A stretch of 64,000 bases of DNA from Desulfobulbus sp. Tol-SR (GCA_000769715.1 JROS01000008.1:1-64000); one strand, 5' to 3'; shown: positions 8,731 through 18,823, counted from the first letter of the stretch. Made by a program: numbers and translations. The notes: a model not told the origin generated them from the sequence alone.

Positions 8731-11094
8731 TCATCCGCAGATCTCCTGCTCGGTGCGGCTGATGATCTCCTCCTGGTGGTGGCGGTCGAGGTCGACGAAG
8801 TAGTCGCTGTAGCCGGCCACCCGCACGAGCAGGTTGCGGTACTCGTCGGGGTGCTGTTGGGCCTGGCGGAGGGTGGCGCTGTCGATCACGTTGAACTGGA
8901 TGTGGTGACCGCCGAGCCGGAAATAGGTGCGGATCAGGGCACCGAGTTTGTCGAGATCCTGGTCCGATGCCAGCACGCTCGGCAGGAAACGCTGATTGAG
9001 CAGAGTGCCGCCGGAGCGGATCTGGTCCATCTTGCTCAGCGACTTGATGACCGCCGTCGGGCCGCGGCGATCGGCGCCCTGGGAGGGTGAGGTGCCGTCC
9101 GATTCGGGCAGGTGGGCCAGGCGGCCGTTGGGGGTGGCCCCGAGCATCCGGCCGAAGTAGACATGACAGGTGGTCGACAGCATGTTGAGATGGTAGACCC
9201 CGCCCTTGGTATTGGCGCGGCCGTCGATGGCGGCGTAGAGGCTGGCGTAGACCCGCTGCATCAGTTCGTCGGCGCGGTCGTCATCGTTGCCGAAAAAGGG
9301 GGTGCGGTTCCACAGCCTCAGGCGCAGGGCCTCATGGCCCTGGAAGTTGGCGGCGAGGGCGGCGAGGAGCTGGTCCATGCTGACTGCCGCCGTATCGTAG
9401 ACATGGGTCTTGAGCGCCGAGAGCGAGTCGGTCACCGTGCCGATGCCGCAGCACTGGATGTAGGTGGTGTTGTAACGCGGCCCGCCGTCGTAGTAATCAC
9501 GGCCTTTGTCGATGCAGTCGTGGATCACCACCGAGAGGAACGGTGCCGGCGAGTACTTGGCGTACATCCGCTCGATGTAGTTGTTGACCTTGACCTTCAG
9601 GGCGACAATGTGATCGAGCTGGCGGGCGAAGGCGGCGTACAGCGCGTCGAAGTCGGCGAAGTCGCGCGGGTCGCCGGTGGCGATGCCGACCCTGGCGCCG
9701 GAGAGCGGATCGACGCCGTTGTTGAGGGTCACCTCGAGGATCTTCGGCACGTTGAGATAGCCGGTGAGGATGTAGGCCTCCTTGCCGAACGCGCCGGTCT
9801 CGATGCAGCCGCTGGTCCCGCCCTCGCGGGCATCCTCGAGAGTCTTGCCGACCCGCATCTGCTCAAGCACCACCGCGTCGGTGTTGAACACCGAGGGATA
9901 GCCGTAGCCCTGGCGGATGACCTGGGCGGCGGCCTCGAGGAAGCGCTCCGGGGTCTTGCTGCTGATGTGGACGCTCGGCTGGGGCTGCAGCAGGTGCAGT
10001 TCGTCGGCGACCTCGAGGGCGATATACGAGACCTCGCCGACGCCGTCGCTGCCGTCGGGCTTCAGGCCGCCGAGATTGATCTGGGTGAAGTCGTTGTAGG
10101 TGCCGCTCTCCTTGGCGGTCACCCCGACCTTGGGCGGGGCGGTGTGATTGTTGACCTTGATCCACAGGCAGGAGAGCAGCTCCTTGGCCCGCTCGCGGTC
10201 GAGGCTGCCGTCGGCCAGGCCCCGGTCGTAGAAGGGCTGGAGATGCTGGTCGAGGTGGCCGGGGGTCATTGCGTCCCAGCCGTTGAGCTCGGTGATGGTA
10301 CCGAGGTGGACGAACCAGTACATCTGCAGGGCCTCGTGAAGGGTATGCGGCTTTTCCGCCGGTACCCGGCGGCAGACCGCGGCGATCGCCGCCAGCTCGG
10401 CGCGGCGCTGCGGGTCGGTCTTGCCGGCCGCCATCTTTTCGGCCAGGTCGGCATGGCGGCGGGCGAAGATCATCGCCGCCTCGCAGGCGATGTGCATGGC
10501 CTGGAGCTGTTCGGCCTGATCGGCGGCGGTCGGGTCACCGAGATAGTCGAGGGATTCGAGGCGGGCGGTGATCCGCTCCTGGCACTCGCGCAGGCCGCAG
10601 CGGTAGATCGTGCCGTCGAGGGCGGTATGGCCCGGGGCCCGCTGCTCCATGAACTCGGTGAACAGTCCGGCCTCGTAAGCCGCCCGCCACTCGGCCGGCA
10701 CCTCGCGGAAGATCCGGTCGCGCATCGACCGACCCTGCCAGTAGGGGATGACGATCTCCTCGTAGGTGCGGATATCCTCCTCGGCCACCCGGTAGCTGGT
10801 CATCTCCCGGTCGTTCAATATGCGCAGGTCGAGGGCGCTGTGGCAGGTCAGCTCGGGGAAAGTCGGCACGGCCTTGGGGGCCGGCCCCCGTTCGCCGACG
10901 ATCAGCTCGTCATCACCGATAAAGATGGTCTTGTGCTCGCACAGGTGCTTGAAGCACAGGGCCCGCAGCACCGGCAGCGAGTGCCGGCCGCTGTTGTCCT
11001 GGTAGAAGCGGGTCTCCAGCACCGCCCGTTCAATCGATATCGATGGCCTGGCCTCGAAACTTGCGCGGCGAAGGCGTTCGATCCTGCTGTTCAT
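8731..11094 (-). CDS. Glycyl radical enzyme, resembling trans-4-hydroxy-L-proline dehydratase (HypD)
   Basis: Glycyl radical loop RVAGYSDYF near the C-terminus; GGTSGCIETGAFGKEAYILTGY thiyl/GCxE motif; RAPGHTALDGTIYRCGL. Start MNSRIERLRRA with GGAGG upstream. Confidence 0.88.
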   Translation of the reverse strand: MNSRIERLRRASFEARPSISIERAVLETRFYQDNSGRHSLPVLRALCFKHLCEHKTIFIGDDELIVGERGPAPKAVPTFPELTCHSALDLRILNDREMTSYRVAEEDIRTYEEIVIPYWQGRSMRDRIFREVPAEWRAAYEAGLFTEFMEQRAPGHTALDGTIYRCGLRECQERITARLESLDYLGDPTAADQAEQLQAMHIACEAAMIFARRHADLAEKMAAGKTDPQRRAELAAIAAVCRRVPAEKPHTLHEALQMYWFVHLGTITELNGWDAMTPGHLDQHLQPFYDRGLADGSLDRERAKELLSCLWIKVNNHTAPPKVGVTAKESGTYNDFTQINLGGLKPDGSDGVGEVSYIALEVADELHLLQPQPSVHISSKTPERFLEAAAQVIRQGYGYPSVFNTDAVVLEQMRVGKTLEDAREGGTSGCIETGAFGKEAYILTGYLNVPKILEVTLNNGVDPLSGARVGIATGDPRDFADFDALYAAFARQLDHIVALKVKVNNYIERMYAKYSPAPFLSVVIHDCIDKGRDYYDGGPRYNTTYIQCCGIGTVTDSLSALKTHVYDTAAVSMDQLLAALAANFQGHEALRLRLWNRTPFFGNDDDRADELMQRVYASLYAAIDGRANTKGGVYHLNMLSTTCHVYFGRMLGATPNGRLAHLPESDGTSPSQGADRRGPTAVIKSLSKMDQIRSGGTLLNQRFLPSVLASDQDLDKLGALIRTYFRLGGHHIQFNVIDSATLRQAQQHPDEYRNLLVRVAGYSDYFVDLDRHHQEEIISRTEQEICG

Positions 11095-11095
11095 G

Positions 11096-12010
11096 TCAAC
11101 CTCCAATAGTGACCTGGAATCCGGCACCCGTGATGATGCCGAGGAGTGAATTCATGTGTTTGCGGTCCGGCGCCGTCAGCGTCTCGCCGGGATAATCGAT
11201 GCCCAGTTTGCGGTATTTGGCCCGGCCGATGCCATGGTAGGGCAGCAGGTCGATGCCGGTGATGCCGGGCAGATCGCGAAGGAAGGCGAGGACGGCCCGG
11301 ATGTCGTCCTCGCCGTCATTGACCCCGGCCACCAGCGGGATGCGGATTCGCACCGGGTGGCCGGCGCGGCAGAGGGCGACGAGGTTGGCGAGGATCAGAG
11401 TATTGTCGACGCCGGTGGAGCGCAGGTGTCTGGCGCTGTCCATCATCTTGAGATCGTAGAGGAAAAGATCGGTTTCGGCGGCGATCGTCAGCACGGTGGC
11501 GGTGGGGGCGAAGCCGGTGGTGTCGACCGTCCGGTGGATCCGCCGCCGGCCGCACTCCTGCAGCAGCGCCAGCAGGAAGTCCGGCTGCAGCAGCGGCTCA
11601 CCGCCGGAAAATGTCACCCCGCCGCCGGAGGTGTCGTAGAACGGCCGGTCTTTCTCGATCTCCGCCATCACCGCCGCCACCGAGGTCCGCCAGCCGGTGG
11701 CCGCATGGGCCAGCGCCGGGCAGACCTCGACGCAGCGGCCGCATGCGATGCACAGGGCGGGGGTGCGGTCGATACCGTCGGCAGGATCGATTGCCAGGGC
11801 CTGCTGCGGGCAGGCGACGACGCACTCGCCGCAGCCGACGCAACGATCTCTTAAGGTGATGATCTCGATATTGGGCGACAGACCTTCCGGGTTATGGCAC
11901 CAATGGCAGGAAAGGGGGCAGCCCTTGAAGAAGACCGTTGTCCGGATCTGCGGTCCGTCATGCAGGGCGTAACCCTTGATGGCGAAAATGGTCGGGATCT
12001 TGTGATGCAT
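11096..12010 (-). CDS. Glycyl-radical enzyme activating enzyme (radical SAM)
   Basis: FFKGCPLSCHWCHNPEG (CxxxCxxC), two ferredoxin-like motifs CVGCGECVVACP and CIACGRCVEVCP, TFSGGEPLLQ; adjacent to the GRE. Confidence 0.93.
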   Translation of the reverse strand: MHHKIPTIFAIKGYALHDGPQIRTTVFFKGCPLSCHWCHNPEGLSPNIEIITLRDRCVGCGECVVACPQQALAIDPADGIDRTPALCIACGRCVEVCPALAHAATGWRTSVAAVMAEIEKDRPFYDTSGGGVTFSGGEPLLQPDFLLALLQECGRRRIHRTVDTTGFAPTATVLTIAAETDLFLYDLKMMDSARHLRSTGVDNTLILANLVALCRAGHPVRIRIPLVAGVNDGEDDIRAVLAFLRDLPGITGIDLLPYHGIGRAKYRKLGIDYPGETLTAPDRKHMNSLLGIITGAGFQVTIGG

Positions 12011-12255
12011 TGACTTATATAACAACAATTCCTATTCTTGAACAATCACTTATCTGCAGGCCGAGAACAATTTGTCGGGGCGGGGCGGAGGTGCTGAGCG
12101 GGGGAACCATGGAAAAAGCCATTCCGCTGGATCGTGACCGACAAACGTTCTTCCTCCCGCTATCCGGATCCAGTATAACCTGAAGAGCTGCATCACTGAA
12201 CCGCAATTCCACAGTCTTCGATCCGACGTAATCGCCTTCACCAAGGAGAAACCAC

Positions 12256-12831
12256 ATGCATCTGCTCATCGTTCTGGGAAGTCCGCGCAAAAACGGCAAC
12301 AGCGAGATTCTGGCCCAACACGTGGCCAAAGGCATGGAAGAGGGCGGCGGCACGGTCGAGTATATCCGCCTTGCCGGACTCACCCTTTCACCCTGCCAGG
12401 GCTGCGGCGGCTGCGAGAAGACCGGCGAGTGCGTCATCAAGGACGATATGGGGGCGATCTATGAACGGGCCGATGCGGCGGACCGGATCCTGGTTGCCAG
12501 TCCGGTCTATTTCTATGCCCTGACCGCCCAGACCAAGGCGTTCATCGACCGTTTCCAGGCCCGCTGGTCGAGGCGCTACCTGCTCGACAACAGGTTTCGC
12601 CTGGAGGAGCAGCGCAAGGGCTACCTGCTGTCGGTGGCCGCGACCAAGGGGGCGAAGGTCTTCGACTGCAGCCTGTTGACCATGCGCTATTTCTACGAGG
12701 CCATGGACATGACCTTTGCCGACTCCTTTCTTCTCAAGGGCGTCGATCAGCGCGGCGCAGTCCGCAATCTGCCGGAGGAACTGGCGAGGGCCGAGGCCTT
12801 CGGTCGTGATATCGTCACCGGTGCGCATTGA
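12256..12831 (+). CDS. Flavodoxin-like / NAD(P)H-dependent FMN oxidoreductase family protein
   Basis: LIVLGSPRKNGNSEILAQHVAKGMEEGG...CQGCGGCEKTGECVIKDDM...ASPVYFYALTAQTKAFIDR. Confidence 0.88.
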   Translation: MHLLIVLGSPRKNGNSEILAQHVAKGMEEGGGTVEYIRLAGLTLSPCQGCGGCEKTGECVIKDDMGAIYERADAADRILVASPVYFYALTAQTKAFIDRFQARWSRRYLLDNRFRLEEQRKGYLLSVAATKGAKVFDCSLLTMRYFYEAMDMTFADSFLLKGVDQRGAVRNLPEELARAEAFGRDIVTGAH

Positions 12832-12944
12832 TCGGACGACAGGTTTTTCCCGTCTTTGGGGCGACTGTCTGGCCGTCTCCGGCGAGTTTACAATTCGAAG
12901 GAGCGATGGGGGGCGGGAAGAGAGAGGATATACAGGGGTAATGA

Positions 12945-12986
12945 TCCCGGAACGCCGTCTGCGAGATCCGCAACGGCGTTCCGGGA
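12945..12986. terminator. Stem-loop between convergent genes
   Basis: 14-bp perfect arms tcccggaacgccgt (12945-12958) / acggcgttccggga (12973-12986), between convergent CDSs ending at 12831 and 13012; no long T tract. Confidence 0.5.
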
Positions 12987-13011
12987 CTGTCTGCTCTGCC
13001 TGCCGTTGCGG

Positions 13012-14424
13012 CTACCAGCCGAGGGTCAGGTAGTTGTGGATCGAGTTGGCGGCCTGTCGCCCGGCGCCCATCGCCAGAATGACCGTGGCGGCCCCGGTGA
13101 CGATGTCGCCGCCGGCCCAGACGCCCTTCTTGGTTGTCTTGCCGGTTGCCGTGTCGGTGACGATATAGCCCCACTTGTTCAACTGCATGTCCGATGTCTC
13201 GCTGGTCAGGAGCGGATTGGCCCCGGAACCGACGGCGACGATGCAGAGGTCGCAGTCGACCAGGTACTCCGAACCCTTGATGGGGATCGGTCGCCGCCGC
13301 CCGGAGGCATCCGGTTCACCCAGTTCCATGCGCAGGCACTCCATGCCGGTAAGCCGGCCTTTTTCATTGCCGAGGTAACGGGTCGGGTTGGTCAGCAGGC
13401 ACATCTCGATACCCTCTTCTTCGGCATGGTGGATTTCAGCCTTCCTGGCCGGCATCTCGTCGCGTGAGCGGCGGTAGACGATCTTCACCGTTTCCGCCCC
13501 CAGCCGCATCGCCGTCCGCGCCGAATCCATGGCCACGTTGCCGGCCCCGAGGACCACGACGTTTTTGCCGTGTGGGATCGGAGTGTCGACATCCGGGTAC
13601 TGGTAGGCCTTCATCAGGTTGGCGCGGGTCAGGTACTCGTTGGCCGAGAGGATACCGACAAGGTTCTCGCCGGGCAGGTTCATGAATTTCGGCAGGCCGG
13701 CGCCGACGCCGACGTAGATCGCCTCATAGCCTTCGGTGAACAGTTCGTCGAGGGACACGGTGCGGCCGACGACGGCATTGCATTCGACCTTGACTCCGAG
13801 CCTGGCCAGAAAATTGACCTCCTGGGCCACGATCGCCTTGGGCAGGCGGAATTCAGGGATGCCGTAGACCAGGACGCCGCCCGGTTTGTGAAAGGCCTCG
13901 AAGATCGTGACATCATGGCCTTTGACGATCAGGTCGCCGGCCACGGTCAGGCCGGAGGGACCGGATCCGACCACCGCCACCCTCTTGCCGGTGGCCGGCT
14001 GTTTGGGTGGCAGTTCACCAGTGCCGTGCTCGCGTTCATAATCGGCACAGAAGCGTTCGAGATTACCGATGGCGACGGGCTGTCCCTTCTTGCCGACGAT
14101 GCACTGCCCTTCGCACTGGATTTCCTGCGGGCAGACCCGGCCGCAGACGGCGGGCAGGGCGTTCATTTTCCAGAGGTGGCGGATAGCGCCGCTCATATCG
14201 CCCTGGACGATGAAATCGATGAAGCCGGGTATATCGACACCGACCGGACAGCCGTTGACGCAGCCTGGTTTTTTGCACTGCAGACACCTGGAAGCCTCTT
14301 CCTGGGCCATCTTCATTGTATAACCAGTCGGAACTTCGAGAAAATTACGGGCTCTTACCTTTGGTTCCTGTTCGGGCATGGGTACCCGGGGATTCTTCCG
14401 GGCCTTCTCTGCAATATCCGCCAT
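13012..14424 (-). CDS. gltA: NADPH-dependent glutamate synthase small-subunit-like protein / NfnB (NfnL) subunit
   Basis: CLQCKKPGCVNGCPVGVDIPGFI, CGRVCPQEIQCEGQC, GSGPSGLTVAGDL, VVVLGAGNVAMDSARTAMRLGA, WAGGDIVTGAATVILAMGAGRQAA. Confidence 0.92.
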   Translation of the reverse strand: MADIAEKARKNPRVPMPEQEPKVRARNFLEVPTGYTMKMAQEEASRCLQCKKPGCVNGCPVGVDIPGFIDFIVQGDMSGAIRHLWKMNALPAVCGRVCPQEIQCEGQCIVGKKGQPVAIGNLERFCADYEREHGTGELPPKQPATGKRVAVVGSGPSGLTVAGDLIVKGHDVTIFEAFHKPGGVLVYGIPEFRLPKAIVAQEVNFLARLGVKVECNAVVGRTVSLDELFTEGYEAIYVGVGAGLPKFMNLPGENLVGILSANEYLTRANLMKAYQYPDVDTPIPHGKNVVVLGAGNVAMDSARTAMRLGAETVKIVYRRSRDEMPARKAEIHHAEEEGIEMCLLTNPTRYLGNEKGRLTGMECLRMELGEPDASGRRRPIPIKGSEYLVDCDLCIVAVGSGANPLLTSETSDMQLNKWGYIVTDTATGKTTKKGVWAGGDIVTGAATVILAMGAGRQAANSIHNYLTLGW

Positions 14425-14510
14425 ATTATCCTCCGTGGATAGGCTCGCTTCGGCGAGGCGTCTTGTCGTGGAATTCTCTGCTTATCTGTGTTCAGCCGGG
14501 GGACGCGACC

Positions 14511-15347
14511 CTACTTGGCATCGCGAATCGTGCAATACTGCCGGTGGCACTCCCGCTCTTCTTCCTGATAGGCCTGGAGGCGCTTGATCAGTTCATCGTA
14601 ATCGACCTGGTGGCCGTCGAATTCGGGGCCGTCGACGCAGGCGAACTTGGTCTCGCCGCCGATGGTGACCCGGCAGCCGCCGCACATGCCGGTGCCGTCG
14701 ACCATGATCGGATTCAGACTGACCATCGTCGGAACATTGTAGTCCTTGGTGATCTTGCTCACCGCCTTCATCATCGGTACCGGGCCGATCGCGACGACCA
14801 GCTTGACGCCACCGGCATCAAGGATTTCCTGCATGACCTGGGTGACGAAACCGTGATGCCCATAGGAGCCGTCATCGGTGCAGACCCGCAGGTCGTGGGA
14901 TGCCTTTTTCATTTCATCTTCCAGGATCAGCAGGTCCTTGTTCCGTGCCCCGATGATGCAGGTGACATCGTTGCCGACCTCCTTGAGACCGCGGGTGATC
15001 GGATGGAGCACGGCGACACCGGTGCCGCCGCCGACGCAGATGACCTTGCCGACCTTCTCCAGGTGGGTGGCCTTGCCTAAGGGACCGATGACGTCCTGAT
15101 AGCTGTCGCCGACCTGCAGGTCGCGGAAAAGGGCGGTCGATTTGCCGACAACCATATAAATGATGGTGATCGTACCCTTCTCCGGATCGGTGTCGGCCAT
15201 CGTCAGGGGAATCCGCTCCCCGTTCTCGTTGGCTTTCAGGATGACGAACTGTCCCGGTCGAGCCTTTTTGGCGATAAGCGGGGCCTCAATCTCGTTGAGT
15301 ATTACTGTTCCACCGGTCATCTCCTGGCGTCTCACGATTTTGAACAT
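14511..15347 (-). CDS. Sulfide/dihydroorotate dehydrogenase-like FAD/NAD-binding subunit (NfnA/NfnS)
   Basis: MFKIVRRQEM start with GGAGG; ARPGQFVIL, GGGTGVAVLHPI, CVDGPEFDGH and GTGMCGGCRVTIGG 2Fe-2S cysteines; upstream of gltA homologue. Confidence 0.9.
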   Translation of the reverse strand: MFKIVRRQEMTGGTVILNEIEAPLIAKKARPGQFVILKANENGERIPLTMADTDPEKGTITIIYMVVGKSTALFRDLQVGDSYQDVIGPLGKATHLEKVGKVICVGGGTGVAVLHPITRGLKEVGNDVTCIIGARNKDLLILEDEMKKASHDLRVCTDDGSYGHHGFVTQVMQEILDAGGVKLVVAIGPVPMMKAVSKITKDYNVPTMVSLNPIMVDGTGMCGGCRVTIGGETKFACVDGPEFDGHQVDYDELIKRLQAYQEEERECHRQYCTIRDAK

Positions 15348-15557
15348 TTTTTCCTCCGTGATGAGAACATGATATGTATCGCGTGTATCGACTGCTTGGA
15401 ATCCTGTTTTCAAGACTGCAGGTAAGCATAAGTTCAGTTTTAAATCAACCCCAGATTAAAGTGATGTGGAAAGACCGAATCAAATCATTGCAAGTCGCAT
15501 ATCTCAATAAAATACGAGATGTTGCAGGACATGTAAGAGTTGTGCGCTTTGTGCGCT

Positions 15558-15947
15558 TTATGCACGGAGGACAGCCCGCAGCCGTGACAACTCGACGATG
15601 AGAATGGTTGCCCAGAGGAGGATGCTGAGGCCGGCCGCTGCAGCCGATATATCCTTGATAACCTTGATTTTGTGGTTCTCGTGGGTTTCGATGAAGTCGC
15701 ACAGGGCCTCGATGGCACTGTTGAACATCTCGGCGATCAGCATCAACGCGGTTGCCGCCATGATCAGGAGAAAATCGATCCATTGTCGGAGCAAAAAGCA
15801 GACAACCAGCGTGCTGATCGACAGAAACACCTTGTAGGAAACACTGAAATCGTAGCGGATGGCATATCGCAGGCCGGAGACGCAGACCATGATCTTGCGG
15901 ATCGGGTGATACCCTTTTTCGCCGGTGCCGAGGAACTTGTTGCGCAT
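15558..15947 (-). CDS. dgkA: Diacylglycerol kinase (DgkA family)
   Basis: 129 aa, MLIAEMFNSAIEALCDFIETHENHKIKVIKDISAAAAG. Confidence 0.88.
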   Translation of the reverse strand: MRNKFLGTGEKGYHPIRKIMVCVSGLRYAIRYDFSVSYKVFLSISTLVVCFLLRQWIDFLLIMAATALMLIAEMFNSAIEALCDFIETHENHKIKVIKDISAAAAGLSILLWATILIVELSRLRAVLRA

Positions 15948-15994
15948 GGTTGCAGGTCGGGGAAGAATTTTGTCGGTTTACCCTGCGGCGGTCC

Positions 15995-16483
15995 TTATCT
16001 GGTAGTATTCAATGGAAGATGCGGGAGAATCTTCTGCACCAGCATCACCATACCGATCGCCAGGATCAGGCCGGCAATGACATCCGAGGGATAGTGGACC
16101 TGGAGGTGGATCCGCGAATAGCCGACTCCGGCTACGATCAGCAGGCAGCTGAGCGCCGTCGGCAGGGAACGGGACGGTGGCAGCCGACGGATCGCGATCA
16201 GGGTAAGTACCAGGAAAAACGTAGCCGCCTGGGCCGTGTGGGCGCTGGGAAAGGACCAGTCGGGAGGCATCGGCACCACCAGGTTGGAGACCTCCGGACG
16301 TGGGCGGCGGACGACAAGTTTGACGAGATGGACGACAATGGTAGTGGCCGGCAGGCTGAGACCGAGCAGGGCCGCATCGTTTGGCCGTCCAGCCTTAAGG
16401 AGTACAAGAGCGAGCAGGACCGTTGACGGCAGGAGGACGTACAGTGAGCCGAGCCAGGTTACGGCGGCGAGGATGGAGTCCAT
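15995..16483 (-). CDS. Phosphatase PAP2 family protein
   Basis: KLVVRRPRP, WSFPSAHTAQAATF, YSRIHLQVHYPSDVIAG (KxxxxxxRP/PSGH/SRxxxxxHxxxD). Confidence 0.9.
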   Translation of the reverse strand: MDSILAAVTWLGSLYVLLPSTVLLALVLLKAGRPNDAALLGLSLPATTIVVHLVKLVVRRPRPEVSNLVVPMPPDWSFPSAHTAQAATFFLVLTLIAIRRLPPSRSLPTALSCLLIVAGVGYSRIHLQVHYPSDVIAGLILAIGMVMLVQKILPHLPLNTTR

Positions 16484-16817
16484 TGAAATCCGGGGAAAAA
16501 GGATGCTGTACACTGTGTTTACGCTACTATTGAAAGGCTGAAATGTCAAGGCGGGGCGGAACGATGCCTTCATCGCCCGGTGGCCGATGACCTTATCCGA
16601 TCAAAAGGTCTTGTTTCTGATAATCAGAGGTTATTTTCGGGAGGTGAAACAAGGCGAGTTGTGCGATTGTATCATATAACAATTCAGCAAGGTAAATATG
16701 CATGTATCTTTTCTTTTTCTTTGAAAATTTTCTACGGATAGGTAAAATTGTGCTGGGATAACCGGGATGGTATCTCAAAAACCGTTTTTTGAGAACAATG
16801 CACAAAGGAGTTAGAAG

Positions 16818-17027
16818 ATGGCTGAAGGTACTGTGAAGTGGTTTAATGATGCGAAGGGATTTGGTTTTATCGAGCAAGATGGGGGAAAGGATATCTTCGT
16901 TCATTACTCCGCGATCAAATCAGAAGGGTTCAAGTCACTCGAGGAAGGCGCCCGTGTCAGTTTCGATATCGTTCAGGGACCAAAGGGACCTGCTGCTGAC
17001 AATGTTGTAAAGATCAAAGGGAAATAG
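16818..17027 (+). CDS. Cold-shock protein (CspA family)
   Basis: [33 protein letters not shown]. Confidence 0.96.
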   Translation: MAEGTVKWFNDAKGFGFIEQDGGKDIFVHYSAIKSEGFKSLEEGARVSFDIVQGPKGPAADNVVKIKGK

Positions 17028-17122
17028 TCTTTCTACGCTTCTCTGCTGCCGGCATTGGCGCGGAGTTCATCTCTGATCAGGCGTCATGGAATTGGCGGTC
17101 GGTCTTTCCATGGCGCTTTTTT

Positions 17123-18022
17123 TTGTCGGCGATCCACCGCGTTCGCTCGAGAGGGTGTCGCACATCGGTTATTTCCGTAAACGCTGACGATATGAGCGGA
17201 GAACTGAAAAAAATCCTGAGGGACCAACTGGCACCCGAGGAAATGGCGATCTTCGTCCAGTCGTATGATATTGTCGGCGATATCGCCATCATCGTCATCC
17301 CGGATGCATTGCTTGGCAAAAAGAGGCTCATTGCCGGGGCCATCCTCGATCTGCATCGCCGCATCAAGGTGGTTGCCCGGCGGGCGGGCATCCATGATGG
17401 TGAATTCCGGACCCTGCCGCTGGAGATCATCGGCGGAGAAGATCGTAAGGAAACGCTCCACAGGGAAAACGGGGTGCGGCTGCTGGTCGATCCGGAGGCC
17501 GTCTATTTTTCCGTCCGCAGCGGCAATGAGCGTCAACGTATAGCCTCGCTGGTGCAACCGGGTGAACGGGTCCTGGTGTTTTTTTCCGGGATAGGCCCGT
17601 ACCCGCTGGTCATCGGCCGAACGCAGCCGCAGTGCAGGGTTATTGGTATAGAGAAAAGCCCAATCGCCCATGCCTACGCCATGAAGAATCTCGGGTACAA
17701 CAGAAGACTCACCAATGTCCTGTTCTACGAGGGCGATGTGCGGGCGGTCGTGCCGCGATTGAAGAAGACCTTCGACCGGATCGTCATGCCCCTGCCGAAA
17801 TCGGCTGAGGGCTTTCTCGATCTGGCACTGCTCTCCCTCCAGCATCAGAGGTGGCTGCACTTTTATGACATGCAGGAGAAGGGAAATTTCGCCGGATCGA
17901 TCGAGAAGGTAAAGCACATCTGCCGGCAGCAGGGAAGGTCCCTGGTGGCGGCAACGGTGACCATCTGCGGCCACTGCACCCCGCGGCTGTATCGGATCTG
18001 CGTCGACGCCTTGATCGGCTGA
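17123..18022 (+). CDS. Trm5-like class I SAM-dependent tRNA methyltransferase
   Basis: DIVGDIAIIVIPD, ETLHRENGVRLLVDPEAVYFSVR, ERQRIASLVQPGERVLVFFSGIGPYPLVIG, MPLPKSAEGFLDLAL; start could be 17192 (MSGELKK). Confidence 0.75.
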   Translation: MSAIHRVRSRGCRTSVISVNADDMSGELKKILRDQLAPEEMAIFVQSYDIVGDIAIIVIPDALLGKKRLIAGAILDLHRRIKVVARRAGIHDGEFRTLPLEIIGGEDRKETLHRENGVRLLVDPEAVYFSVRSGNERQRIASLVQPGERVLVFFSGIGPYPLVIGRTQPQCRVIGIEKSPIAHAYAMKNLGYNRRLTNVLFYEGDVRAVVPRLKKTFDRIVMPLPKSAEGFLDLALLSLQHQRWLHFYDMQEKGNFAGSIEKVKHICRQQGRSLVAATVTICGHCTPRLYRICVDALIG

Positions 18023-18025
18023 ATC

Positions 18026-18823
18026 TCAGGCCAGCCACATTTCATACAGCGTGAGCAGGATCTCGAACAGGATCAGAAAGACGATATACCACTCGACCCG
18101 CAGTGAGCGCCTGTTCTGCAGAAGGCCGAAGAGGGTTTCGGCGGTGCGCGACACCAGTTCGAGCTTGCGTTCGATGGCCAGATACCTTTCCCGCAGTTCG
18201 TAGTTGTCTTCAAGATCGGCAAAAAGTCGCTCGTACTGGGGCAGATCCCAGAGGAGTTCGGGCTTTTCACTGATCTCGACTCTTCCCACCATCCGCACCT
18301 GGATCATCAGGACATCGCCGATATGGCTGAGCAGGCTGCGGCTCTGGTGTCCGTATGTCTTTCCCAGCTGAAGTTTCGAGGCCAGCGGCTCGATGCGGTC
18401 GAACGATCTGTTGATGGTCGTCTCGTAGTAGCCCAGCACCACGCTTTTGGCGAGGGCATCGGCGATGATCTGCAGCTTCATTATATCGATGCCCGGCAGG
18501 ACAATGGTGGAGGAATCGACTCGATCCCCCTTGTCCGGCGTGATTTCAACGGTGACCTCCTCGACCTCGAGACCGTCGTAGGGTTCGATTATACTCGAGG
18601 TGATCGCGGTGAGAAAGGCGGCCTCCTCCGCGGCACTGAGGCCGAACATGACGACGACCCCGAAGCGGAACAGTACGACGACCCCCACCGCCCCGGCACC
18701 GATGGCAAGCGGCGAGGCGGCGAGGCGGCTGGTATTGCGAAAGGGATGGAGATCCAGGCGATTACCGACATACAGCGCCCGGGTGGTGAATTGGTCGAGC
18801 CCCTGCAAGGGAAAATCCGGCAT
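18026..18823 (-). CDS. RMD1/DUF155 family protein
   Basis: LSAAEEAAFL, ITPDKGDRVDSSTIVLPGIDIMKLQIIADALAKSVVLGYYE, C-terminal TM segment VEWYIVFLILFEILLTLYEM. Confidence 0.78.
   Translation of the reverse strand: MPDFPLQGLDQFTTRALYVGNRLDLHPFRNTSRLAASPLAIGAGAVGVVVLFRFGVVVMFGLSAAEEAAFLTAITSSIIEPYDGLEVEEVTVEITPDKGDRVDSSTIVLPGIDIMKLQIIADALAKSVVLGYYETTINRSFDRIEPLASKLQLGKTYGHQSRSLLSHIGDVLMIQVRMVGRVEISEKPELLWDLPQYERLFADLEDNYELRERYLAIERKLELVSRTAETLFGLLQNRRSLRVEWYIVFLILFEILLTLYEMWLA

Noticed and set aside
9112-11109. 665-aa + strand ORF opposite the glycyl radical enzyme
   Set aside because: GC3 shadow ORF; opposite strand has unambiguous GRE motifs.
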